This document shows positions 9,099 to 18,262 of a stretch of 64,000 nucleotides of DNA, one piece after another (positions within the stretch are counted from its first letter, which is position 1; every line of letters begins with the position of its first letter). The translations under genes were made by a program, and so were the position numbers. The notes under the pieces are model-generated. The model saw nothing but the letters and a program-made list of their open reading frames with translations. It was not told where the DNA came from and did no database searches. Source of the stretch: Microbulbifer variabilis (GTDB taxonomy: Bacteria; Pseudomonadota; Gammaproteobacteria; Pseudomonadales; Cellvibrionaceae); NCBI RefSeq assembly GCF_023716485.1, contig NZ_CP092418.1:3814501-3878500 (forward strand), written 5' to 3'.

Positions 9099-10487
9099 CT
9101 AGCCCCCAACTTTAAAGTGAAATGATTTGGGCCTGGTTAGCTGCTCAAACCCGACTCTGGACAAAGTACACCCCCTGCCAGATTGTTTAACGCCGCTCCA
9201 GGCCAATTCCGGGTCTAAATAGTCGCAGCGATTGAGAAACACTGTGCCCACTCGCAAGTGATCGCCAATTGCCAGGGCAGTTTCTTCATCTTGTGAAAAA
9301 ATAGCTGCCGTCAAACCGAAAGGGCTGTTATTCATTAATTCTAGAGCCTCACCATCGTCATGGACTTTTTGCACCCCCAAAACCGGGCCAAAAGATTCAT
9401 CGCGCATTACCCGCATTTTTTGCCGCACACCGGTAAGTAATTGTGGTGCCATATACTGAGTACCGCGCCTGTCCATGGAAAATTTACTGCTGTGCAGGTG
9501 GGGCTGGGCGCCCTGGGCCACTGCTTCATCAATTTGAGTGCGCACTTTGTCGGCAGCCTCTGCATTGACTAACGGACCCAGGGTTGTTTGAGGGTCATCG
9601 GGGCGCCCCAATTGGTAATCATCCACTAGTGCCACGGCGCGTTCGACAAATTCGTCGAATAGATTTTCCTGTACATAGGCACGTTCAATACCACAGCAAG
9701 ACTGACCGGAATTAAAAAAAGCACCATCTACTACAGCCTCTACCGCCAGTTCAAGGTCCGCATCTTCACGCACATAAGCGGGGTCCTTACCACCCAGCTC
9801 CAGTCCCAACTGGATAAATCGGCCGGCAACGATACGCTCTATATTGGCCCCGGCATCCACAGAGCCGGTAAAAGCAATATGCTGGATTTCTTCGGCACAG
9901 GCTAAACGTTGCGTATTGGAATGATTGAGGTGCAAATATTGAAATACTCCGTAGGGCAGACCCGCTTCCCTGAAAGCCTCCACCATACGCTCGGCGCACA
10001 AGGGCGTTTGTGCCGAATGTTTTAATATGACCGCATTGCCAGCCAGCAAAGATGGCACCAGTGCATTTACCGCGGTTAAATAGGGGTAGTTCCAGGGGGC
10101 GATCACCAGGGAAACCCCCAGCGGTTCACGGCGTATAAAGCGGGAAAATCCTGGTTTAATTGGCAAATGGATATCTACAAGGGCCTCCTCTGCCAGATTT
10201 GCCATGGCCGTAGCGCGCTCTGCAAAGCCGTCTATTTCGCCCGGTGCAAAACGAATGGGTCTGCCCATCATCCAACAGAGTTCCTCAGCCAGGCGATGCT
10301 TGCGCTCGGTAAAAAACTCCACTGCACGGTGGACAATGGCAATACGCTCCACCAGAGGGGTCAATCGCCAGGCTTTTTGTGAAGCCGCCGCCCTATCCAG
10401 GGCTACACGAATTTCAGCCTCGCCGGCCAGGGCCCGCTCCAGATATACACTGTTATCGACAGGGGAAATACAGCGCAGGTGGTGCAT
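9099..10487 (-). CDS. NAD(P)-dependent aldehyde dehydrogenase
   Basis: 462 residues of the ALDH superfamily. Visible motifs: APWNYPYLTAVNALVPSLLA for the cofactor domain, FTGSVDAG, the general-base glutamate in LELGGKDP, and the catalytic cysteine in FNSGQSCCGIER. It oxidises an aldehyde to the carboxylate. Its gene follows the glutamine-synthetase homologue by about 80 bp on the same strand and precedes the Fe-ADH, which fits a three-step route of ligation, alcohol oxidation and aldehyde oxidation. At 462 residues it is slightly shorter than most ALDHs (about 480-500), but all catalytic segments are present. Confidence 0.93.
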   Translation of the reverse strand: MHHLRCISPVDNSVYLERALAGEAEIRVALDRAAASQKAWRLTPLVERIAIVHRAVEFFTERKHRLAEELCWMMGRPIRFAPGEIDGFAERATAMANLAEEALVDIHLPIKPGFSRFIRREPLGVSLVIAPWNYPYLTAVNALVPSLLAGNAVILKHSAQTPLCAERMVEAFREAGLPYGVFQYLHLNHSNTQRLACAEEIQHIAFTGSVDAGANIERIVAGRFIQLGLELGGKDPAYVREDADLELAVEAVVDGAFFNSGQSCCGIERAYVQENLFDEFVERAVALVDDYQLGRPDDPQTTLGPLVNAEAADKVRTQIDEAVAQGAQPHLHSSKFSMDRRGTQYMAPQLLTGVRQKMRVMRDESFGPVLGVQKVHDDGEALELMNNSPFGLTAAIFSQDEETALAIGDHLRVGTVFLNRCDYLDPELAWSGVKQSGRGCTLSRVGFEQLTRPKSFHFKVGG

Positions 10488-10568
10488 ATTAAATATTCCT
10501 TATCCGCGGCTTATTTTGATTTCCTTACCATCCAAAAAATCACAAAAGCGGGCTTTTAAAAGGGCCAT

Positions 10569-11948
10569 TTAAATAATTTCAAAATACCTATCCAGCTCCC
10601 AGTCAGTAACATGGCGACGATACTCGCGCTCCTCCCATTCCCGGCTGGCGGCGAAATGTTCAATAAATTCACTGCCGAATAATTCATGAGCCGTCTCGGA
10701 ATTTTTTAGACGCTGGGTGGCATCCCATAAAGTGGTAGGCAACGCCTGCTGTGCCTCTTGTGTCAGGGTATAGGCATTACCCTCAATGGGCGTACTGGGC
10801 TGCCACTGCTGCATGATTCCGTAAAGGCCGGAGCCCAGGGCGGCGGCCAGCGCCAGATAGGGGTTGGCATCTGCAGCGCCCAGGCGGTATTCCACCCGCT
10901 GTGATTTTTCCCCGCCGGGGATGGCACGCAAGGCCGTGGTGCGATTTTCGACGCCCCAGTTCGCACCGGTAGGCGCCCAAAAACCCGGAACCAGGCGACG
11001 ATAGCTGTTGATAGTTGGCGCGAACAGAGCCAGGAATTCTGGCATCAGGCGCTGTTGGCCGGCGATAAAGTAACGCATGGTCTCACTGATTCCCTGGGGC
11101 TGAGAGCCATCGAAAAACACGGCATTGCCGTTATTCAAATCGCGCAGCGATAAATGAATATGGCCACTCTGCCCGGGAAGATCGCTGGACCAGCGCGACA
11201 TAAAAGTCGCCATCAGGCCCATACGCTGGGCCAGCACTTTCATAAAGGTTTTAAACAATGCGGCTTTATCCCCAGCAGCCTCGACCCTATCCACGGCGAT
11301 TGCCGCTTCGAGAACCCCCGGGCCGGTTTCTGTGTGAAGCCCCTCCAAAGGGAAGTCCATACACTCACCCATTTCGAGGATTTCCCGGTAGAGTTCGGCG
11401 TGAACCGAATTGCGCAGCATTGAATAGCCAAACCAGTCCGGCGTGAAAGGCTTCAGATTGCGAAAGCCCTTTTCCCGTACCGACTCGGGTGTTTCATCAA
11501 ATAAAAAGAACTCGTATTCCAAAGCCGCGAAGGGCTCAAATCCAATAGCCCGACAACGGTCTACCACCCGCTGCAGAGCCGCACGCGGACACACGACCTG
11601 AGCCCGTTCATCAAACTCCGCCAGGAATAACAGCATATTGTCTTCAAAGGGAATATCGCGACAGCTGTGCGGCAGGATACGCACCGGCGCGTCTGGGTAG
11701 CCCGTGTGCCAGCCGGTATAACGGGTATTGTCATAGAGCTGGTCTTTAACATCCCAGCCCAGCACCACATCACAGAAGGAAAACCCCTGCTCCAGGGCAG
11801 AGAAGAATTTTTCACGGCTCATATATTTGCCGCGCATGACCCCATCCAAATCAAACAGGCCCACTTTCACATGACTGAGACCGCGCCCCTCAACGATGGC
11901 ACGAGCCTCCTGAACGGTTTTTACCTCCCGCGCTTTGATCATGGCCAT
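10569..11948 (-). CDS. Glutamine synthetase family protein, probable gamma-glutamyl-amine ligase
   Basis: 459 residues with the GS catalytic fold: FDLDGVMRGK near the N-terminus, EYEFF and HTETGPG metal-site segments, GHIHLSL for ATP and glutamate binding, and ENRTTALRAIPG plus YRLGAADANPYLA near the C-terminus. The N-terminal part and length match PuuA/GlnA-like ligases that couple glutamate to polyamines, ethanolamine or alkylamines, rather than the 468-residue assimilatory GlnA; the adenylylation-loop tyrosine signature is not apparent. With the downstream ALDH and Fe-ADH it suggests catabolism of an amine or amino alcohol via gamma-glutamyl derivatives. No gamma-glutamyl hydrolase is in the cluster. 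The substrate is not determinable from sequence. Confidence 0.88.
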   Translation of the reverse strand: MAMIKAREVKTVQEARAIVEGRGLSHVKVGLFDLDGVMRGKYMSREKFFSALEQGFSFCDVVLGWDVKDQLYDNTRYTGWHTGYPDAPVRILPHSCRDIPFEDNMLLFLAEFDERAQVVCPRAALQRVVDRCRAIGFEPFAALEYEFFLFDETPESVREKGFRNLKPFTPDWFGYSMLRNSVHAELYREILEMGECMDFPLEGLHTETGPGVLEAAIAVDRVEAAGDKAALFKTFMKVLAQRMGLMATFMSRWSSDLPGQSGHIHLSLRDLNNGNAVFFDGSQPQGISETMRYFIAGQQRLMPEFLALFAPTINSYRRLVPGFWAPTGANWGVENRTTALRAIPGGEKSQRVEYRLGAADANPYLALAAALGSGLYGIMQQWQPSTPIEGNAYTLTQEAQQALPTTLWDATQRLKNSETAHELFGSEFIEHFAASREWEEREYRRHVTDWELDRYFEII

Positions 11949-12104
11949 CCCTGCCCATTGTTGTTATCAATGTCCTACAGGATAGACCCGCCAGCCGAGC
12001 CTTGACGCCCCATATTTCCTTTAAGGGCGTGACTTTCAGCCGTGCCGAACTGCATATATAATCCGCGCTCCAAATTTTTCGTTTTACCCAGTTCAGGACC
12101 AGCA

Positions 12105-12641
12105 ATGAGCTTCGACAAGATCCCCGCAGGTAAAGACCTGCCCAGCGATATCAACGTAATCATCGAGATCCCTGCCAACTCCGACCCCATCAAATATGAG
12201 GTGGACAAGGACTCAGACGCCGTATTTGTGGATCGTTTCGTTGCCACTCCCATGTTCTACCCAGCCAACTACGGTTATGTACCCCAGACTCTGTCCGAAG
12301 ACGGCGACCCCCTGGACGTACTGGTAGTGGCACCCTACCCGGTAATGGTTGGCTCCGTGATCCGCTCTCGCGTGATCGGCGTTCTGAAAATGACCGACGA
12401 ATCCGGTGTTGACGCCAAGCTGCTGGCGGTACCTCACACCAAGCTGACCAAGCTGTACGATCACGTTCAGGAAATTGGCGACCTGCCCGAGCTGCTGCTC
12501 AAGCAGATCGAACACTACTTCGAGAACTACAAGGCTCTGGAAGCTGGCAAGTGGGTGAAAGTGGAAGGCTGGGCCGACGCTGAAGAAGCGCGCAAAGAAG
12601 TGCTTTCCTCTCGCGAGCGCTACCTGAAAGAAGAAGGCTAA
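12105..12641 (+). CDS. ppa: Inorganic pyrophosphatase
   Basis: 178 residues, the usual size for family I soluble pyrophosphatases. Hallmarks: [17 protein letters not shown] at the N-terminus, [12 protein letters not shown], and the metal-binding signature DGDPLDVLV with its three aspartates, then [11 protein letters not shown]. It hydrolyses pyrophosphate made by nucleotide and aminoacyl-tRNA synthesis in the cytoplasm. The start ATG at 12105 is chosen because MSFDKIPAG matches the family N-terminus and AGGA lies 7-8 nt upstream; an open frame to 12042 has no support. A bidirectional terminator follows. Confidence 0.97.
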   Translation: MSFDKIPAGKDLPSDINVIIEIPANSDPIKYEVDKDSDAVFVDRFVATPMFYPANYGYVPQTLSEDGDPLDVLVVAPYPVMVGSVIRSRVIGVLKMTDESGVDAKLLAVPHTKLTKLYDHVQEIGDLPELLLKQIEHYFENYKALEAGKWVKVEGWADAEEARKEVLSSRERYLKEEG

Positions 12642-12688
12642 TCACAGCTTCTCTTAAGCCCGGCACGATTTTGTATTGGCCGGGCTGA

Positions 12689-12731
12689 CAGGCATAAAAA
12701 AACCGGCATCTAGCCGGTTTTTTTATGCCTG
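12689..12731. terminator. Bidirectional rho-independent terminator
   Basis: CAGGCAT, A-run, ACCGGC, short loop, GCCGGT, T-run, ATGCCTG: a long perfect palindrome with A and T tracts on both sides. It lies between convergent ppa and the 12763-13254 gene and should stop transcription from both. Confidence 0.9.
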
Positions 12732-12762
12732 GGCGCTGTAATCAACGCGAATCGCAGAAGAT

Positions 12763-13254
12763 CTAATTGAGATCCCATTGGGGAATATTGACTGGTGCAG
12801 CAACTGTTTCGGCCCGCTCGCTCTCATCCAGTAACAACCCCTCCGCCGCGCGCAGGCTGATATGTTCGGTGGGCACCTGCACCTCCGCTATCGACTCGCG
12901 TTCGTGGTCCTTAATCAGATTGCCCTCCATTGGCGCGAGCGTCCAGTTTGGAACGCGAGGGCCCTCTGGCTGAGGTGTTTGACTCGGTTCGGGCACCGGA
13001 GGGACGTCTTCAGGGCCACCCTCGCTTTTCAGATTGACCTGAGCCCCAACCTTGGCCAGGGTCGCTTGAAATTGCTCCGCCTGGGCGCGACTCAACCCCT
13101 TGCGCAGCACCAGCGGTCGACCACTAAACAGTTTTTCCACTGCCTGCGGGCTGCTCTTAAACAAGCGCGCCAAATTGGCCTTCACATCACCGGCAGTAAA
13201 CCCGGCAATCAGGTCGCCGCGGAAAATCAGGCTATAGGTGGCTTGGGTCATCAC
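12763..13254 (-). CDS. Protein with an N-terminal conserved region found in many proteobacterial proteins, function unknown
   Basis: 163 residues. The first 75 (YSLIFRGDLIAGFTAGDVKA, LFKSS, LFSGRPLVLRKGLS, FQATLAKVGAQV) correspond to a small conserved module that I recall as the N-terminus of many proteobacterial hypothetical and membrane proteins, in which the VxKGL-like stretch is typical. The remainder is a Pro/Glu-rich linker (VPPVPEPSQTPQPEGP) and an acidic C-terminus ending in VNIPQWDLN. No signal peptide or membrane helix. It is 48 bp from cysE on the same strand. Function not known. Confidence 0.75.
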   Translation of the reverse strand: MMTQATYSLIFRGDLIAGFTAGDVKANLARLFKSSPQAVEKLFSGRPLVLRKGLSRAQAEQFQATLAKVGAQVNLKSEGGPEDVPPVPEPSQTPQPEGPRVPNWTLAPMEGNLIKDHERESIAEVQVPTEHISLRAAEGLLLDESERAETVAAPVNIPQWDLN

Positions 13255-13302
13255 TCAATCCCTATGTGTAATGCTGGTTGGATAATACTTGCTGCAGTGA
13301 GT

Positions 13303-14127
13303 TTATTCTTCGGAATCCAGGGTTTGATCCATGGTAAACGCGGGGGCCTTTTCTATCCGGCCACCGACTTGACGAGCGGGGACACCGGCCACTGTGGTGT
13401 GGTCGGGGACGTCCTGTAGAACCAGGCTACCCGCAGCAATCTTCACATCCTCACCCACCCGTACAGGCCCCAATATCTTGGCGCCGGCACCGATCATAAC
13501 CCCGTGACCAATCTTCGGGTGGCGATCCCCGGAACCTCGGCCGCTGCCGCCCAGAGTCACCGAATGCAAAATAGAGACGTTGTCGCCCACCACCGAGGTC
13601 TCTCCCACGACCAGGCCCGTAGCGTGGTCAATCATAATGCCGCTGCCAAATTGAGCTGCGGGATGGATGTCCACAGAAAACTGTTCCGACACACGGCTCT
13701 GGAAGTACAGCGCGAGCGTCGTGCGGCCCTGCTTCCACAGCCAGTGGGCAATTCGGTGCGACTGCAGTGCATGAAAGCCCTTGAAGTAGAGAAAGGGGGT
13801 GAGGTACTGATCACAGGCGGGATCGCGATCGTACCAGGCACAGATATCCGCCAGCATACTGCGGGATATCCCTGTATCAGCCTGCAAGGCCGAAGCGATC
13901 ACCTCCTGCAAAGCGGTGGAGGTGAGTGCATTGTGATCCAGGACTGAGGCTAACTGGTCGGCGATTGCGTGCTCCGCCGACTTGTGGCGCAGCACCGTAT
14001 TGTGAAAATAACTCGCCAGAATTGGTTCATCCCTGGCAGCTGCGGCAGCCTCTGCGCGCATAGCACTCCATACGTCTCTGGGCTCAGTTTGGCTGTCGAT
14101 ATTCAGTTCCTCACCTGTCGTACTCAT
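13303..14127 (-). CDS. cysE: Serine O-acetyltransferase
   Basis: 274 residues. The N-terminal helical domain (DVWSAMRAEAAAAARDEP) leads into a left-handed beta-helix with hexapeptide repeats (AAQFGSGIMIDHATGLVVGE, HPKIGHGVMIGAGAKILGPV). The catalytic His/Asp region DIHPAAQFG and MIDHATG is present. It makes O-acetylserine from serine and acetyl-CoA, the first step of cysteine synthesis. The start ATG at 14127 gives the normal CysE length; the open frame extends to 14220 without support. It is normally feedback-inhibited by cysteine through the C-terminal tail. Confidence 0.95.
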   Translation of the reverse strand: MSTTGEELNIDSQTEPRDVWSAMRAEAAAAARDEPILASYFHNTVLRHKSAEHAIADQLASVLDHNALTSTALQEVIASALQADTGISRSMLADICAWYDRDPACDQYLTPFLYFKGFHALQSHRIAHWLWKQGRTTLALYFQSRVSEQFSVDIHPAAQFGSGIMIDHATGLVVGETSVVGDNVSILHSVTLGGSGRGSGDRHPKIGHGVMIGAGAKILGPVRVGEDVKIAAGSLVLQDVPDHTTVAGVPARQVGGRIEKAPAFTMDQTLDSEE

Positions 14128-14269
14128 TTTCCCGGCGCTTTCCCAATGTATTTGATTTGTCTCACACAACTTTGCGCCATTGGGCCCGCGCAGCTTCGCA
14201 GGAATACCAGGGCCTTTCAAGCGCCATCCGGCGGTGAAAATAAAGCGTACAGATTTGCGTAGATTTTAC

Positions 14270-14986
14270 TCAGAGCGGCATATCTGTCGGATAACAGTGA
14301 TCCGGAATCCATACAAAGCGCGTATAGATGTGCTCCAGCTGCTCGCAAACCGTGTCACACAGCGCCAAGTCGCAGGAGCGCAACTGCGCCTCCAGGCGTT
14401 CGGGTGTCAACAGATGCTGTAGCTCCTGGGCTCGCGGTGCATAACTCAAATGCCAGCGCTCAGGTGCAACGCCACCGAGATCTTCGGCATAGGGACGAAA
14501 CAGGCCGTAACTTTGCCCCGCGGCTATACGCTGATCCAGCCATTGGTGAAAAGCGCCAAAAACCCCATCATCGGCCACTTCCTGTGGGGTGAGCTGTACC
14601 TGGTAGTCCTCGGCTACAGCGGCGGCATCGATAATGTCGAAATCAGTACCCCAATGGTGGCGCGAGGCACCGGGCAGTGCCGACCAACGCAGTATGGCCA
14701 GCACTAACTCCTGCGGTGGCAGCTCAGAGACTTCAAGCTCTACGCCATCGGTGTTCAGCACTGGACGCAGACCTTGTGCCTTGTTATTCCAGATGGTGCG
14801 CTGGCGCTCAAAGCTGCGAAAACCTGAGACCACCTTGGGGTCAAAACCGGCATCTCGCGCATCGCGCCGCAGGCGCTGAAATGCCACCAGTGCCTCAGGG
14901 TGCAGCAGCTGTCCTGAGGGTGGATCGAGGATAACGTGCATATCGGTTAGCCCGAAGAGCATACTCTTAAGCGGTGTGGATAACAT
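14270..14986 (-). CDS. M15 family (VanY-like) D-alanyl-D-alanine carboxypeptidase
   Basis: 238 residues with the LAS/M15 zinc peptidase signature: VSGFRSFERQ, the zinc ligands in SRHHWGTDFDI (SxHxxGxxxD) and ERWHLSY (ExxWH). Enzymes of this family trim terminal D-Ala from peptidoglycan stems. No signal peptide is evident from M1, M9 or M16, so it may act on cytoplasmic precursors or be exported otherwise; the start is uncertain among these. It is 140 bp from cysE on the same strand. Confidence 0.88.
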   Translation of the reverse strand: MLSTPLKSMLFGLTDMHVILDPPSGQLLHPEALVAFQRLRRDARDAGFDPKVVSGFRSFERQRTIWNNKAQGLRPVLNTDGVELEVSELPPQELVLAILRWSALPGASRHHWGTDFDIIDAAAVAEDYQVQLTPQEVADDGVFGAFHQWLDQRIAAGQSYGLFRPYAEDLGGVAPERWHLSYAPRAQELQHLLTPERLEAQLRSCDLALCDTVCEQLEHIYTRFVWIPDHCYPTDMPL

Positions 14987-15229
14987 TTGGCTCCTATAGA
15001 CAGGCGATTTTCAAAAGGCGGGCTAAAGTGAGTAAACCCCCAGCTATTACTCTACCAAAGAGCGGCATGGAATAAGTGGCCACTGGAAATGCTAGGCAAA
15101 GTAATAGGCGCTGTCTTAGGGCATGCGGCGGTTATCTTTGTTGGCAGCTTGCTAATTTATGTTAAGTTCAGCCCCGCGATTGGGGATTGATCGTGACTAC
15201 TGGACGGAAAACCTTGCAGGGAAAACTGA

Positions 15230-15514
15230 ATGCACCCAAGTCAATCAGAACTACTTAAGCTGAAAAATTTGGGGCTCGCCTCCGTTAACATCCTTCACTC
15301 CATTGGTATTCGCACCTACGAAGACCTCCATCGTATTGGCCCGGTTGAGGCCTTTATCAGTATTCGCAACCGCGGGATCAACGCCTCGCGCGTCATGCTT
15401 TATGCACTGCAAGGTGCTCTACTTGATGTGCACTGGAACGATCTGGACCCAGATCTTAAACAGCAATTGGTCACTGAAGCCGACCGCCTGCTGGCTACAC
15501 AGAATTCAAACTAA
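15230..15514 (+). CDS. TfoX C-terminal domain protein
   Basis: 94 residues made only of the TfoX/Sxy C-terminal domain: LKNLGLASVNILHSIGIRTY, then DLHRIGPVEAFISIR and HWNDLDPDLKQQL. The domain has a helix-hairpin-helix-like fold. Full TfoX regulates competence through CRP; stand-alone C-terminal versions exist and have no defined function. The start is ATG at 15230, after AGGGAAAACTGA. Monocistronic by position, about 240 bp from the divergent M15 peptidase. Confidence 0.85.
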   Translation: MHPSQSELLKLKNLGLASVNILHSIGIRTYEDLHRIGPVEAFISIRNRGINASRVMLYALQGALLDVHWNDLDPDLKQQLVTEADRLLATQNSN

Positions 15515-15719
15515 AGCCTGTCACCAACAATTTTAGAAAGGGAAAAGCTACGCTGGGGCCCTTGCGCATCTGAGTGCCTGCGCAAGATGTACCGAGACGT
15601 TCGCACTGGCCCCTAATGCCTTACCCCATGCTACGGCTACGCAATAACTCGAGCTTTTGTCACACAAACCACCACAACCTATCTAAACTTGTCTAAGGGC
15701 AAAGAGACGGAGAGAGCCG

Positions 15720-16604
15720 ATGTTGCGCATTGGGCTATTCCTGCTGACCAACCTTGCGGTATTAGTTCTGGTTGGCATCATCTTCAATATTTTTGGTATC
15801 GGGGGCATCCTTCAGGCCAACGGGGTCGACCTAAATCTGGGGGCACTGTTACTCCTCTGCGCTCTTTTTGGGTTTGGTGGTTCGTTTATATCCCTGTTTC
15901 TCTCCAAGACCATCGCCCGCATGAGTACCCGCACCCAGATTATCACCGAGCCGCGCAGCGCCGATGAGCAATGGCTGGTGGAGACTGTGCGGGAGCTTTC
16001 GCGCAAGGCCAATATCGGTATGCCGGATGTGGGTATTTTTCCCATGCCCCAAGCCAACGCCTTTGCCACCGGCTGGAATCGCAACAATGCCCTGGTCTCT
16101 GTAAGCGCCGGATTACTGCAGCGCTTCAGCCGCGAAGAGGCCCGTGCGGTGATCGGCCATGAGATCGGTCACGTGGCCAACGGCGATATGGTAACTCTGG
16201 CGTTGATTCAGGGAGTGGTGAATACCTTTGTGATGTTCTTCGCACGGCTGGTCGGTTTCTTTGTCGACCGGGTGATACTGCGCAATGAGCAAGGCCTTGG
16301 CATCGGCTATTACGTTACTTCTATCGTGATGGATATAATTTTTGGCTTCCTCGCCATGTTTATCATCGCTTGGTTCAGCCGCCGTCGGGAGTATCGCGCA
16401 GACCACGCCGGCGCCACCCTCGCCAGCCCCAATTCAATGATCGCCGCACTGCAACGGCTCAAAGTGGAATCTGAACGGGGTCACGAAGAACCGCTGCCGG
16501 GCAATATGAAAGCCTTCGGTATTTTCGGCAATATGGGCGCACTATTAGCCACCCATCCGCCGCTGGATGATCGTATCCTGGCCCTGCAAAACTTCCGTAA
16601 GTAA
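15720..16604 (+). CDS. htpX: Membrane-bound zinc metalloprotease HtpX
   Basis: 294 residues. Two N-terminal membrane helices (residues about 5-25 and 38-60), then the M48 zinc motif HEIGH within VIGHEIGHVANGDMV, a second pair of helices, and the third zinc ligand in RREYRADHAGA. The C-terminal segment LATHPPLDDRILAL is typical of HtpX. It degrades misfolded inner-membrane proteins alongside FtsH. Start ATG at 15720 follows GGAGAGAGCC. Length matches E. coli HtpX (293). Confidence 0.96.
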   Translation: MLRIGLFLLTNLAVLVLVGIIFNIFGIGGILQANGVDLNLGALLLLCALFGFGGSFISLFLSKTIARMSTRTQIITEPRSADEQWLVETVRELSRKANIGMPDVGIFPMPQANAFATGWNRNNALVSVSAGLLQRFSREEARAVIGHEIGHVANGDMVTLALIQGVVNTFVMFFARLVGFFVDRVILRNEQGLGIGYYVTSIVMDIIFGFLAMFIIAWFSRRREYRADHAGATLASPNSMIAALQRLKVESERGHEEPLPGNMKAFGIFGNMGALLATHPPLDDRILALQNFRK

Positions 16605-16729
16605 TAACCCAGATTGCTGTTGGCACGTTTTAGGGGCGGGTTTTAATTCATTGCCGCGCCCCCATCTTCACTCCCTCACAACGAGCAAAGTAAACTTTTC
16701 ATTAAAGTGCTAAAGCGAAGACAGCGACC

Positions 16730-17785
16730 ATGACACCGCTTAAAACTCTGCCCACTATTCTGTCGATCCTTTTATTCATTCTCAGTGCTCCCCTGTACGC
16801 AGAGGTACAGGAGTTCGCCACAGATGATGAACGCAACACCATGCAGGTGTTTAATTTTGCCAGCCCCTCTGTGGTGTATGTCACCAATGAAACCCTGGTT
16901 CGCGATCGCAGAACCCTGCGCCTGCACGCAGTACCCAAAGGCGCCGGCAGTGGATTTATCTGGGATGAACAGGGTCACGTTGTGACCAATTTCCATGTCA
17001 TCGAGGGCGCGCGTAAAGTCACAATCACCCTGCAGGACCGCAGTGAGTGGCCCGCCACTGTAGTGGGTTCCGCTCCCGAAAAAGATCTGGCGGTGTTGAA
17101 AATCGAGGCTCCGAAAAAATTACTTAAACCACTGGTTGCCGGTACCTCCAGTGAACTCTCTGTGGGCCGAAAAGTACTCGCCATCGGCAACCCTTTTGGC
17201 CTTGATACTACCCTAACCACCGGAGTGGTCAGCGCGTTGGGGCGTGAAATCGAGGCCGCCAACAACCGCACCATTCGCAATGTGATCCAAACCGATGCCG
17301 CCATTAATCCCGGCAACTCTGGCGGTCCCCTGCTCGATTCCCTCGGCCGTCTGATCGGGGTAAATACCGCTATCTATAGCCCCAGCGGTGCCAGTGTGGG
17401 CATCGGTTTTGCTATTCCTGTGGATACTGTAAAGAAAATAGTGCCGCAACTGATTAACTACGGCCGCCTGGTGCGACCGATTCTCGGCATTGAATCCGCA
17501 CCGGACCAGTGGAGCAGCCGCTACGGTTTTGAAGGTGTGGCGGTGCTGCGCACAGCCCCTGGTATGCCGGCGGAAAAAGCCGGTTTACAAGGCATTTATC
17601 GCACACGCCAAGGGGGCTGGCAGCTCGGAGACGTTATCGTGGAAGTCGAACAGCAACCCGTCCGCAGCTACGACGACCTGCTCAATGCACTTGAGAAGTA
17701 CCGCGCCGGCGACCAGATCACTTTGGGGATAATGCGCAACGGGACAATCCGCTACACCTCGATTACACTCGCGGCGCCCCAATAA
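16730..17785 (+). CDS. Periplasmic HtrA-family serine protease with one PDZ domain
   Basis: 351 residues. Signal peptide 1-24 (MTPLKTLPTILSILLFILSA, PLYA). The trypsin-like domain carries the triad His89 (VTNFHVIEG), Asp119 (EKDLAVLKI) and Ser197 (NPGNSGGPL). A single PDZ domain follows at about residues 250-345. One PDZ and a short length resemble DegS, but DegS keeps its N-terminus as an anchor; here cleavage after PLYA looks likely, so it may be soluble. It probably degrades or senses misfolded envelope proteins. Neighbour of htpX, another envelope quality-control protease. Confidence 0.9.
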   Translation: MTPLKTLPTILSILLFILSAPLYAEVQEFATDDERNTMQVFNFASPSVVYVTNETLVRDRRTLRLHAVPKGAGSGFIWDEQGHVVTNFHVIEGARKVTITLQDRSEWPATVVGSAPEKDLAVLKIEAPKKLLKPLVAGTSSELSVGRKVLAIGNPFGLDTTLTTGVVSALGREIEAANNRTIRNVIQTDAAINPGNSGGPLLDSLGRLIGVNTAIYSPSGASVGIGFAIPVDTVKKIVPQLINYGRLVRPILGIESAPDQWSSRYGFEGVAVLRTAPGMPAEKAGLQGIYRTRQGGWQLGDVIVEVEQQPVRSYDDLLNALEKYRAGDQITLGIMRNGTIRYTSITLAAPQ

Positions 17786-17882
17786 ATCGGGGCAGAATCT
17801 GGCGCAGCTTCCCCAAATCAACCTATCTGGAGAGAAGGCGCCGCAATAACGAATAAATAATTGCGCCTAAGGCCGACCAGTT

Positions 17883-18227
17883 ATGCAGAAATACTTCCTG
17901 TGCCGTTACGAGGAATTAGCGGAAGGGCAATCCAAGGGCTTCTCCCTCGGTGACACCGCCGCCGGCACCGACAATGTGTTTGCGGTAATGAAAGGGGGCG
18001 AGGTTTTCGCCTATAAAAACACCTGCCCCCATCGCGGTATCAATCTCGACTGGCAGGAAGACCAGTTCCTCGATCCCGATGGCGCACTGATCCAATGCGC
18101 CTCCCATGGGGCGCTGTTCACCATTGAAACCGGCGAATGTATTGCCGGGCCCTGCACCGGCGATTCACTTACTCCCATCCCCGTGGAATACGCCCAAGAC
18201 GGCCTCTACGCCCTGCTGCCTGAATAA
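17883..18227 (+). CDS. Rieske [2Fe-2S] protein
   Basis: 114 residues forming a stand-alone Rieske domain. The cluster ligands are Cys48 and His50 in CPHRG and Cys72 and His75 in CASHGA, with the second pair followed by the usual Gly-Ala-x-Phe segment. Such small ferredoxin-like proteins pass electrons to oxygenases or reductases; no partner enzyme is adjacent. No signal peptide. It converges on sfsA. Confidence 0.93.
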   Translation: MQKYFLCRYEELAEGQSKGFSLGDTAAGTDNVFAVMKGGEVFAYKNTCPHRGINLDWQEDQFLDPDGALIQCASHGALFTIETGECIAGPCTGDSLTPIPVEYAQDGLYALLPE

Positions 18228-18233
18228 GATTTT

Positions 18234-18262
18234 ACTGGCTGGGTGGCCCCCACCCGACCAGT
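18234..18262. terminator. Hairpin between convergent Rieske and sfsA genes
   Basis: ACTGG-CT-GGGTGG, loop CCC, CCACCC-GA-CCAGT forms a stem of about 12 pairs with one mismatch and one wobble. It lies immediately after the Rieske stop and touches the sfsA stop codon. No clear U-tract, so terminator activity is likely but not certain. Confidence 0.5.

Noticed and set aside
16633..16663. GC-rich imperfect hairpin after htpX
   Set aside because: Pairing is interrupted and no U-run follows; too weak to list as a terminator.
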